Shown here: in pieces, positions 1 to 11,300 of the stretch
Layout of the letters: each line of letters begins with the position of its first letter
Position numbering within the stretch: the first letter of the stretch is position 1
From: Siphonodentalium dalli
Taxonomy: Eukaryota; Mollusca; Scaphopoda; Gadilida; Siphonodentaliidae
Length of the DNA: 64,000 nt
NCBI GenBank assembly: GCA_032622095.1
Contig: CP136067.1
Coordinates: forward strand, 135,163,990 to 135,227,989
Direction of reading: 5' to 3'
Notes under the pieces: model-generated
What the model saw: the letters and a program-made list of their open reading frames with translations, nothing else
The model's database searches: none
Told to the model about the DNA's origin: nothing
Program-made: the position numbers and the translations under genes

Positions 1-215
1 TCTTCATCCGCAATTTTGTCCAAGACCATCCCTTTGACCACATGTTTCTGGGCCACATTTAATGGCACATCTCGAGAAATAACAAACTTAAAAAATCAAT
101 ATCTGATCACTCTGAGCTTTGATCGGTGGGTTCCTTGACTTGAATTAAATATTTTTTACCCCAGAAGCCAAAGAAATAGTAAATTAGGAGCATTAATTCA
201 GATTGAATTAATTGC
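1..215 (-). repeat. Repeat G, copy 1 (reverse)
   Basis: Read on the minus strand this matches stretches at 21330-21754 and 48441-48805. In minus-strand reading it contains an open segment with the peptide YYFFGFWGKKYLI, ending at a TGA after QSSE. The other two copies stop at the same place. The segment therefore looks like the 3' end of a repeated coding unit plus trailing sequence. It is cut by the window edge. I do not recognise the protein. Confidence 0.6.
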
Positions 216-443
216 ATAATTTTGAATGTCTTGAGAATTCTTATTCTACATAGCTGTTTAAAATGGGGAAAAATCATTATTTATCAATTTTATATTCACA
301 TATTTAAAGGTCTCAGGGCTTTCACAATCACCTAAAAGCATATCTGTTTCTCGAGCTGTCCAAATTTTACTCACTGCTGTAATTGCCAGAACATTCATAC
401 AAATTGCAACAAGTAATATTTTGGTTATTTTCTCTTGTTTTAA

Positions 444-695
444 CTCTTTCATGACAGGAGCTGTGCTGGTCCAGCATTAAAGACCCTGTGCCAGTACATT
501 CTCATATATATGCAAGTCTTCCATAGGGAGCCTCACATATATAAGAGAATGCACTGGCTTACAAGGTGATATAATATTGTTAGGCTATGTATTCTCTTAT
601 ATATGTGAGGATCCCTATGGGAGACTCGAATATATAAGAGAATGTATTGGCACAGGGTTTTCGCAAAATTTTAGGAAGTTCCAGTCATGCAAGGG
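444..695. mobile_element. TTAA-flanked MITE (CTCTTTCATGAC termini) with two hairpins
   Basis: It is flanked by TTAA at 440-443 and 696-699, and its ends are inverted (CTCTTTCATGAC and GTCATGCAAGGG). Inside are two head-to-head hairpins, at about 489-558 and 583-652. They carry the module ATTCTCTTATATATG and its complement. TTAA target duplication with a CCCTTT-like end is typical of piggyBac-type non-autonomous elements; the superfamily assignment is inference. No coding capacity. Confidence 0.7.
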
Positions 696-965
696 TTAAT
701 ACCAAGAAAATAATACGAGGTGACTAGAGTGCCACCATTGCTGTTGTAAATAATTTAATGAGGAAATACGCAGTGCACTGTCACTGATCCTGATCAATGC
801 TATCTGTATTTTAGAGTTATTGTTCTTTTTACTGAAAACATACACATTGGTTTATGTTAGAGTAGATTGTTACCAAAATTGATTTCAACATGCGGAATAT
901 CATCAATGGAGGATTATTGATAATTAACATATGAACAAATTCCTTCTATTCTAATAATGGTTTAA

Positions 966-1153
966 CCTTTCCGTGACTGGAGCTTCCTGAAATTATGTAT
1001 GCGAGTTTCTCATAGGCCTGTGCCAATGCATTCTCTTACATTTGCGAGTCTCCCATTGGCCTAAAATATTTACCTTGTAATTCAATTCATTCTCTTATAA
1101 AAGAGAATGCTCTGGCACATGATCTTCAATGCGCAGCTCCCATCATGAAAGGG
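966..1153. mobile_element. TTAA-flanked MITE, same family, more diverged
   Basis: TTAA lies at 962-965 and 1154-1157. The ends are CCTTTCCGTGACTGGAGC and its imperfect inverse GCTCCCATCATGAAAGGG. The central hairpin module is degraded. It belongs to the same family as the elements at 444-695 and 34378-34632. Confidence 0.6.
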
Positions 1154-1527
1154 TTAACAAGTTTGATATGATTTTCCAGCTGTACCCTCCATGATTGCCT
1201 TCCTTAACTTTAATATTGACGGTGGGGAATCGCATTGTTTCGAGGTTGGTCAGTACCACACATTCAAAATGGCCAATGCAAGTGCAAACTCACCGAAACA
1301 TAATATATGAGGAACTGACACAAAACATAGCATTTTGACTGTTACTGGTTTATTTTTTAAACAACATTCTGACCAAATTTGCTAGTCGGATGATCGTGGA
1401 ATACACCAGTCCATACATCTATCTAGGAGAATCCTTCGACTGACAACTTTGGTCAGAATGTTATAGCAAACAACTGAGTTTGAGGTATCAGCTTGTTTGA
1501 AAAATAGTATAGCATATACTATGTAAT
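1154..1527. other. No gene seen
   Basis: AT-rich sequence without a credible coding segment. A small imperfect inverted repeat (AACATTCTGACCAAA and TTTGGTCAGAATGTT) spans about 1365-1465. Confidence 0.5.
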
Positions 1528-1648
1528 ATATCATTATATAGTTTATTACCTTTTTCCTCGTTTCTGGTCGCTTTGCCTTGGCCATTTTGAATGCGTAATA
1601 CTCATCAACTCGAAATCACATGATTCCCTACTGTGTTTATATGTAATA

Positions 1649-4600
1649 CTAGCAGGATTACCTGGCGTTGCCCAGGTTAAAGTGATGTGAAACCCTCTGC
1701 ATATTGTGGATATATGGTGGGACTAGAGGATACTCTTGTTCAAAGAGTTACACATATTCTCATAAATTATATATCCAAATAGCATCACAAAACATGATTC
1801 TTACACACAGAATATAAGTAGTAGCTCACCTTGTCGGATTGGAGCGATTGTCATTTTGTTTATCGCGATTAATCCGTCCCACCAATAAATAACTATTTAT
1901 TTACAACTGCATATACTTCAGACGTTACAACATGCACATCATAAACACATTAGTTCGCATAAATAAAAGACGACAATTGGGTTTACATAGAGATGTATCA
2001 ATCAATCCAGTAGGTTTGACTAAGATTTTGAGGACACCTGGTTGTCATATCTCCATGCAGACACAGATGTTTTAAAGAAATGTCCAGGTACTCCTCTGTT
2101 CATTGTGCTATATACTGGCTAATTATTTGCAGTTTAAAAGAAATGTTGCCATGCAGTTATATCAGCTACATGTGCCGGTCACAGAGCGAGATTTTGAGTT
2201 GTTTATGTTAGGCGATGAGTCTGTTCTAAAACATGAAAGATATCATCTGTATATTGGGCAGATATAACCTTGTCATATGTCACTATTGGAGGATCCTGAA
2301 AAGTCATGTGCCACTGACTCCGTTTTCTTTTATCTCAGAAGAAGTTATATTTGACGGCACACTGTTACCACTATTGTTGAACAGGCCTTCTATACATTTC
2401 ATATCTCTTGTAACTTTTTTGTGGAAACTATATTGAATGGGGCAGTCTCAATTGTGTTATAATATTAACATGAGCTAATCTAATATTTTAACATGCACCA
2501 TTATCTTCCTCGTAAAAAGTTACCACTGTTAGAACGCCTTGGAGCCATCTCGATTGTACCCCGTGAAGTTATATATAGAACACATACAGACGGACGTATA
2601 TTTCCTAATATATCTAGGCACCAAATGTGACGTTTTTAACACGCACGATTTGATTCCTCGTATCATTTGAGAAGAACATATATGAATTTGATGTTAATTG
2701 GCACTAAACATATATCGATCAGTTTTGGTGACCCACCCGTCCCTATTTCGAACTCAAGCGGCGCCACATTTGAAATAATTAAACCACAAACTTAGACTCA
2801 TTATGGAGATGAATATATATAAAATTGTTAAAAATTGGCGAGTATACAAATTTCTATCAAATTTAGGGCCCCCGTATCTCTCACCCAAACGGCACCAATT
2901 TGGCGTATTTAAACCACACGATTAGATTCCTCATATCATGGAGAAGAATATGAATCAGTCTGGTGGAAATCTCCGCTAAACATATTGTTTATCCATTTTT
3001 GTGTCTTTCTCACCCTCTGTGGACCCCTGTCTCGAAAATGGCACCACTTTTGACATCTTTAAACCACACAATTAGACTCCTGATATCATGGAGATAAATA
3101 TTTATAAGTTTGGTGCTAATCGGCTACTATAAAACAATTTTGTTTATCAAATTTAGTGCCCACCCCACACCCCACACCATCTCTCACACAAACAGAACCA
3201 ATATAGCTTCTTTAAATCACATGATTTGATTCCTCGTATCATGGATAAGAATGTGTATCAATTTGGTGGAAGCTGGCGCTAAAATTGTGTATCAATTCTG
3301 GTGCCCCTCTCCTTTTCAGTGCACCCCTGACTCGAATGACGCCACTTTAACACTTTTAAGCCACACCATTAGACTCCTCATACCATGTAGATGGTTTTGT
3401 ATAAGTTTGGTTCTTATCAAATTTAGTGCCTACCCCCTCCCCCAATCTCACATCCAAACGATACCAATTTGGTATCTTTAAATCATACAATTAGATTCCT
3501 TGTATCATGGAGAAGAATATGTATTAATTTGGTGGAAATCGGCACTAAAATTATATTTTATCAATGTTGGTGCCCCTCTCCCTTTCAGTGCACCCTTAAC
3601 TCGATTGACGCCACTTTTGACAGCTTTAAGCCACCCCATTAGACTCCTCATACCGTGTGAATGATTTTGTATAAGTTTTTGTATAAATTTGGTGAGTATA
3701 CAAATGCGTATCAAATTTAGGGCCCCCATATCTTTAATCCAAACGGCACCAATTTGGCATATCTAAACCACACGATTAGATTTTTCGTATCACGGAGAAT
3801 ATGTATCAATCTGTTGGAAATCAGCGCTAAACATATTGTTCATCTTTTTTTGTGTTCCTCTCACCCTCTATGCATCCTGACTCGATTATGAGAGACAGCT
3901 TGTGACATCCTTAAACTAGACAATTAGACTCTTGATATTATGGAGATGATTATTGATAAGTTTGGTAAACCAATTTTGATCAAATTAAGTGCATACTAAC
4001 TCCAATCTCTCACCCAAACAGCACCAACATGGCGTCTTTAAATCACACGATCAGACTGCTCGTATTATGGATAAGAATGCGTATCACTTTGGTGGAAATT
4101 GGCGCTAAAATTATTGATATCAAATTGGGTGCCCCTCTACCTTTCAGTTCAACCCTGACTCGAATGACGCCACTTTTGACAGATGTAAGCCACACAATTA
4201 GACTCCTAATACCATGTTTTGTATTAAGTGTGGTGGCAATCGGCGACTAAACCCATTCTTATCAAATTGGGTGCCCCTCCCACAATCTTTCAACACGACA
4301 GCAATTTGGTGTCTTTAAATCGCACAATTAGATTCTTGGTGGAAATCTGCGCTAAAATGAGTTTTATCAATGTTGGTGCCCCTCTCCCCTTCTGTGCACC
4401 CCTGACGCGAATGGCGCCATGTTTCACATATTTAAATAACACCATTAGATTCCTCATATCATGGGAATGATTATATATCAGTTTCGTGGCAATTGGCGGC
4501 AAATATTTTTTCCAACCCTCCCCATTTTCTGCCCCTGACAACAGCGTCACTTTAGAAAATTATAACCCGCACCATTATCTTTCCCGTAAAAAGTTACCCG

Positions 4601-4957
4601 CAATAGATCGTTTGGTGCCATCTAGATGGTCCCTCAGCGCTAGTTTATCAATTTTGGTGCCCCTCTCCCCTTCCGTGCATCCCCGACTCGAACGGCGCCA
4701 CTCTTGACATATTTAAATCAGATTCCTTATATCATGGGGATCATTATATATAAGTTTCGTGGCAATCGGAGACAAAAATATTTTCTGCCCCTCCCCCTAC
4801 TCTGCCCCTTACAATAACGGCGTCACTTTAGAAAATTCTAACCCTCACTATTATCTTTCTCGTAAAAAGTTAACCCTAGTAGACCCCTTTAGTGACATCT
4901 AGATGGTCCCCTGTGAATTTCTATAGACAGACAGACATTCGCAAATATAGATATAGA
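1649..4957 (-). mobile_element. Non-autonomous Helitron, 3.3 kb, complete ends
   Basis: On the minus strand it starts with TC (TCTATATCTATATTTGCG) and ends with the stem-loop CCTGGGCAACGCCAGG, eight bases, then CTAG. It sits between host A and T. The neighbouring tandem copy near 5085 supplies the uninterrupted target GTAATATATCATT, so the insertion point is exact: GTAATA, element, TATCATT. These are the canonical Helitron marks (5' TC, 3' hairpin plus CTRR, A/T target, no target duplication). No Rep/helicase ORF is visible, so it is non-autonomous. Most of its interior is the array at 2640-4930. Confidence 0.85.
2640..4930 (-). repeat. Array of 120-150-bp repeats inside the Helitron
   Basis: At least 13 diverged units are marked by the recurring motif AAACCACACGATTAGATTCC and variants (for example near 2781, 2910, 3060, 3212, 3358, 3480, 3625, 3763, 3912, 4039, 4186, 4316 and 4433). 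Spacing alternates around 120-150 bp. Short ORFs across it are products of the repeat and differ between units, so I do not call genes. Confidence 0.8.
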
Positions 4958-5211
4958 TATCATTATCCTAGTTTATTAACCTTTTCCTCGTTTCTGGTTG
5001 CGTTTGCCTCGGCCATTTTGAATGCTTGATACTCATCCACTCGAAATCACATGATTCCCCACCGTGTTTGTACCCCCATATGTAATATATCATTATTCTA
5101 GTTTATTACCCTTTTCCTCGTTTCTTGTTGCGTTTGCCAGCCATTTTGAATGTGTGATACTCATCAACCTAAAACTACGTGATTCCCCACTGTCTTTTTC
5201 ATGTTTTACAG

Positions 5212-5321
5212 GATCTACACCTGTAGTGTTCATTATGGAGTCTATAATGGAACATGTGTCAAAGTATTTAAACAAGAATCCTACAGTTATCAAAACTGAC
5301 AACATGTACCGCAAAGGCCAA
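5212..5321 (+). CDS. XDH/AOX exon A
   Basis: Acceptor TTTTACAG, donor AA|GTAAGT. It begins two bases into a codon and ends on a codon boundary. It encodes the stretch from [10 protein letters not shown] through NMYRKGQ, matching the family segment between the FRG(F/P)G-type motif and the conserved NMY. The preceding exon, which should supply the substrate-channel residues, was not found in the window. Confidence 0.85.
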
Positions 5322-8300
5322 GTAAGTACCATCATATTAACAATGAGTTTGTTGGATCACATACATTAAACCTCTCCAAACTAGACCGTCTATTAAACTG
5401 AATCCCTCTCCATACCGAACGAACTAACCAGTCCCGAATTCACCCGCGTGCATTCTCACTAAGAATTACCTCTGTAATCTGAAGCCTCTCCAATCCGATC
5501 ACCGAATGAGATTTTTAGCCCATAAGTTACTGAACGCATGCATATTGACCTCTGGAAAAACTAATGCACATGCATGTCAGTTCCATGTGTTTGTACCATT
5601 GTCTAATGTACTGGGCTAATCAGTTATCTGTTGATTGGATAATGCCTTTAGCCTGACAATGACAACAGGTGTCTGAATAGATATCACTATGTTTGTTTTA
5701 TACCCAAATTGGACAATTGATAATTTACCGTTAGATTACCCTAGTTCTGAATAAATCCTCAGTGGTTTGAGAAGAATGAGGCTACCAGAAGGTGAATTTT
5801 GTGATGATAGCATGCATTGCACGATAACATAACTAAATTCACCCTCTGGGGACCTCATTCTGCAAATGACAGACACACTATTTGCTGGCATTCTTGAAAT
5901 GTGCTTGTAATTGTAACTCGTCATTGTAATTGTATACCACATTTTTCCCCAGTACACATACTAACACTGCTGAATTGGTCTTTATCCAATGGCCTTGGGC
6001 ACTAAATTTCCCAGTTTCATAAAACGGGTATTAGGTTATCTAAGTTCGCTGAAATTGCTATTGTGATACCAATGTTTGGTTCATGTATATATTCGATTTG
6101 AAATTTGATTTGAGTCGCAAATCTCATCCCGATTCGATTAAAAAAATTATTTGACTGTTAACCTCTTTGCTGCTATGACGTCCGTAACTATTACGGACGT
6201 AAAAGTGCACGCCGTGTGCTATATGGTCCGTAGAAGTAGGCCATTATACATAACTGGAACTCAGGGAATAGTGCATCGGAATAACTGTATCTCTACGTTT
6301 CAAAAAGTGTATGATGTCCCACAATTGTGAACGATAATAGCTTTCAGCTGAGTCAGTTGTATGGTTCTTGTGACATTCCCGCTATATTTTCCCATTGGAA
6401 AATGCCAATAACGTCAACAGCCCAGCACACGACGTCATAGCCTCATTTAGCAGCGAAGAGGTTAACCCCCGATTCGCAGGACCCTAGTTCATTGCCTACT
6501 GCTAGACGCTGACACTCATTTTTCTCGTTGAAGGTGACGCCATGTAAGATGCCATTGACTTATTGTAGCATTCGCTCTCTGATGGAGAAATTGAAACAAT
6601 TGGCATCAATAGAGAAGAGGGAGAGTGAAATACAAGAATATAATAAGGCAAGTATGAAACATTCAATAGAGTTATACAGTAATGCTCTAATTAATCGACC
6701 TCTTAACCACAGCAGAATTATGGGTAACTTTTCAGGATTTAGTCGGAAATATGGCTTGTTGCCATTCATCGGAAAGCTCTCGCTGAGAGCTTTCTGTTAT
6801 ACCAGTATATAACAAGCCATATTTCCGACTAAATCCTGAAAAGTTACCCATAATTCTGCTGTGATTAAGAGGTCGATTAATTAGAGCATTACTGTAGGGT
6901 ATTCACTCACAACGTAACCCGGTTGTAAATACCTATTGATTGAGGGCATGTTATATACTGGTATAACAGAAAATACAGTTCCTCGCTGGCTGAAAAAGAG
7001 AGAGAAGTGACACACATCAGGAAAGAAATGTCCCTCCAGACTGGTTGCTGATATCTCCATATGTTGCCTAATAACTGGATCATGCCTAGAATTTCTATTC
7101 AGTCTAACACCCTAGAAATCAAATTCCACCAGTACAAGACATTGGAACTTTTTGAAGTTTAATAACAGGGAACCTAATAAAGTCAATTATTATCTATTCC
7201 TTAATAATGTACTTCACTTTAAGTGAAGGTCCTAACTCGAAATTTCACAACTTGCTTTGCGTTGCATACAATTATGGCATTTTTCCTGGGTAATTAATTT
7301 GATGTTTATTGCGATATTGGCTCACAAAAGTCAGAGAAAAGCATGCAATTTTGAGTTGGGACATTCACCTACAATGAAGTACATTATTAAGGAAACGACA
7401 ACAACTAAGAAATATATTCCCCGCGTTATGTTTTCGACTTTATAAGGTTCCCTGTCAAGACTTCAAAAACTTCTCATGTTTTGTTCTGGTGGAACATGAT
7501 CTCTACGGGCGTTAGCCAGAGTAGAGATTCGTGGCATGATCTACCTAATAGTGACATTAGCCTATAAATAGCCTCAAACAGATAAAGTCATCTGCTGTTG
7601 AATGTTGTCATCTTCCATCTGTGTGAGTGCTCCTAAATAAGAACGTTTATTCCAATATTGTTATCATCTTAAATACGAGCATGTAAGTCATATGACTTCA
7701 GGCCTCAAAACATTTGCAGAATGAGGTCCCCAGAAGGTGAATTTAGTGATACTACCCCGCATAGCAGATTAGCATCACTGACTATGGGGACATCATTCTG
7801 CTCAGGTCTCATCTTCTCTGTAAAGTATCTTTATTATCAAATTAACAAGTTTAGCAGCAGGGAGTCTGATTGGACTTTTTTTATTGGGCAAACAACACCA
7901 CCCAACCCCTGTTCCGGTGAATTTACTCAGGCCCAACAATTTCTTTCAATGTTTCAAGCTGTAATTGGTATTTTTGAAAATATGTAGAACCTGATGCGAA
8001 CTGAACTATTGGCAAGAGTCACAAGCAATCTACTCCTTCATAAAATAAATATTAAAAAAACACCTTTGAATGGCATTTGTAGCTTGAGGACGGGAATGAC
8101 CCAGTCATACCATAGTCATTCAGCCAGGTTCTTTGACATTATTTAACCCTTTCAGTGCCAAGTCCGATTTTTGTATCAACCCATATTTCCTTGATCATTT
8201 TTCAAATTTATTGATTATAATAATGTGATACATTGATGGAAAGAGCTCTTAGAGCTCTTTCCATCAATAAGAGCTCTTTCCATCAATGTATCACATTATT

Positions 8301-11300
8301 ATAATCAATAATTTGAAAAATGATCAAGGAAATATGGGTTGATACAAAAATCGGACTTGGCACTGAAAGGGTTAAATAATATTTTTGTCAAAATGTAAAT
8401 ATGGAATGTGCAAAATAATTTTTTTCTATATACACGACCCTACACAAAATCTCTAACAATATATATGAATGAAAACTTCATTATTTTATATGTTACCTGA
8501 CATCAAATGCCTAGCCATTTGTGGTCAGTGGTACCAGACAATTGATTGTCTGTTTCATCATCTCATTGAAATAAAAAGTATATTATTGTGCACCACCATT
8601 GTAAAGAAAACAATGAAATTTCAATTGGCCCAAAGTAGCTTTAATTAAAAGTTTGAGAGTTTTCCGAAATTTGTGATTTGTATCACCACAATGCTGGGAA
8701 CTCCATATTCAAGTTAAACACCAACATAGCAATGACACTCATGCTAGGAATGCCGTATCCAAGGTAAACACCAACCAGGAAGTTGTGCAAGATAAGATAG
8801 GGAATTCCCTGTATAATAATAGTACAGGTTATTTATGGGGAATCCCTCTGTGACTGAGTAAATTCTTAAATAACTGCGCAATCTTTCTCCTGCATTCAAT
8901 TGTATCTAGGGTTTAATCCCGGGACCGGGAATTCCCGGGTTCCCGGTTCCGGCAGTCGGTCCCGATTCCCGGGAAATTCAATTAGCAGAACCGGGAATCA
9001 AAGTCCCTATAAAATTAGCGTAATACCGTCTAATACGTTCGATATTAGAACCAATATATTATTTCTTTTCATAGAACATAACGTGAATATTAATGTCTGC
9101 CCTCACGGAAGCAGGGTCAACAATTTAAAGAGTCATGACTCATGATTGGCATCGACGCATTCTGGCATGATGCTGCACATGCACAGTCGCGTCACTCACG
9201 AGTCACTCACTTGTGATCCATGTGTCCCAGTCGCAGACTCGTTAGGTCACGGGACTCACAGAGTCACGGCCTCACAGGATGAACATGGTTGTGTAATGCC
9301 ACAAATTCCACAATGTGTATACGTGACAATTGACAAACGTGAGGCACATTGAGCAATTTGATTGTCTATAAAGTATAAATAAGAATGACGCAATTCACGT
9401 GCGGATTGCAGACAGTGCAGTATAAAACTATAAATAAGAATGACGCAATTCACGTGCAAAGGCTCAAAGGTTGGGAGCCTGTGAAGTGCATGACGTCAGA
9501 TTTCTCAGAATCATTTATTGTGTACTGCTCAATGCTCACCTGCAAATCTGCAATGGCTGCAAATCAGCTGTGATTATATAACAGACTAAGTTTACCACCG
9601 AATTTGACCGAATGGCTAACAGGCAAAATCTATCGCCGGTATGGGAGTACTTTGAGAAAGTGCAGCCAGACAAAGCACGGTGCAAAAAGTGCATGAAGCT
9701 CCTGAGTGTTACCGGAGGCTCCACAGGGGGGCTGTTAAAGCATTTGCGATCGGTCCATGACATTTCAGTAAAACGGCCCACTGGACCAGAAGTGAAGACT
9801 GAAACATTGTCGCCTCAGAAAGTTCCCAGACAATTGTCAGTGGGTAACTTTTTTGTGAAAAAAGTGGACAGTCTTGGCAAGATTTTGGCGAAGCTATCTG
9901 CGGTTGACGGCTTCTCTATTCATGAGTAGCGAATACATCCGTGCATCGCTCAGCCGAGATGGGCACAATTTGCCCAGAAATCCAACAGACGCCATGCTTC
10001 TCATCCAGGGATTTGCAAAAGAAGTAAGGGAACAGATGGCCGTTGAATTTAAACAAAGAATTGCGGCAGGTGAAAGGTTTTCGTTAACACTTGACGAATG
10101 GACGAGCGTTAGAAACAGGCGATATATGAATGTAAATCTTCATGGATTCGGTGGGAAAGTATGGAACACGGGATTAAAGCGCGTGTTGGGGAAATTTACA
10201 TCAGAAGCAATGGTTGCGTCGGTCAGGGAACATCTGGCTGAGTTCAACATTGATATAGATTCTGACTGTGCTATTAGTACCAATGACGGTGCCTCTGTGA
10301 TGATAAAATTTGGTCGTCTAATGCCAACAATTCCCGTCGTTTGTTACAGTCATGGCATTCACCCCGCTGTGAGTGATATTCTGTACAAAGGCGAAACTAG
10401 CGATCAGAATGAGGATAACGAAACTGACGAGAATGTCGAAGTAGAAACTGTAGTGTCAGCCGAGGATCATGTCATAGATTCTGAGGACGACGATGAATAC
10501 CAGGAAGGAGCCGATATAACTGCCGAAGATGAAGACCCACCAGAATTGATAGACAGCTACAATGATTTGGTAAAGAATGTTTGGACGGACTGCAAGAAGT
10601 TTAGGCGCAGTCGGCTGACGAGATCTTGCAAACATACGTCAAAGCGGAACATGGCGAAGAGTTGAAGCCGATTTTGGACATTAAGACACGTTGGAATAGC
10701 ATAGAACAGATGTTTGCGGTTTTATAAAGCTCCGTTCGTGTATGGCCAAGGCATTCGTGGATATAAAATGCAGTTCTACCATCACAGATTCCGAGTTTAA
10801 ACGAGTTCACATGATTCAGGATACATTGCGACCAATAACTATTGCTAATGAAGCCCTCGGTCTTCGGGACATTACCTTTATTTCTGCTGATAGCATATTG
10901 GAATTTTTATTCAAACAGCTTGAGAATTTGAACACTGAAATCAGCACCCAAATGCTCATTCGCTTGAAAGATAGGCTGGCTAAACGCAGAGACAAGAACT
11001 TAGTATCGTTGTTACGCTATTTACACGACCCAGTCGACCCTTTGCGTGAGACCGGCAGCAGTACTTTCTTCGAACTTTCATCAAAAGCTGCACGTACTCG
11101 CCTGGTGAAATCGGAACTTGGTAGGATGAAACCCGCTGTTGACTTAGATGGAAATAATGATACAGAGAAGCAAACTTCGGACGGAAACCCCGTGGTTGCG
11201 AGCGTTGAAGAACCTGTGGTCACGACTGTTCACACCCTTGAACAGGAATGCCAGGCATATATTGATAAATCGGTGGCTACTCATAGTCATTCCGACAAGG

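Larger units (their letters stand above)
1528..5205 (+). repeat. About 120-bp tandem repeat, three copies, split by a Helitron
   Basis: Copies lie at about 1528-1648, 4958-5080 and 5085-5205. Each starts near CTAGTTTATTACC and ends near CATGATTCCCCACTGTG. The Helitron at 1649-4957 sits between the first and second copies. The third copy runs directly into the splice acceptor of exon A, so the array was made by duplicating the 3' end of this intron. Confidence 0.75.
5322..6533 (+). other. Intron after exon A
   Basis: GT-AG intron of 1.2 kb. It holds a MITE of family I (5770-5905) and a TTAA element (6163-6461). The rest is unremarkable AT-rich sequence. Confidence 0.7.

Noticed and set aside
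258-452. Minus-strand ORF with a hydrophobic start (LLVAICMNVLAITAV)
   Set aside because: It runs between a G repeat and into a TTAA element, with no splice site or homology I can name.
1-5200. Search for further upstream XDH/AOX exons
   Set aside because: No segment encodes the preceding conserved blocks with splice sites in phase; the exons probably lie upstream of the window.
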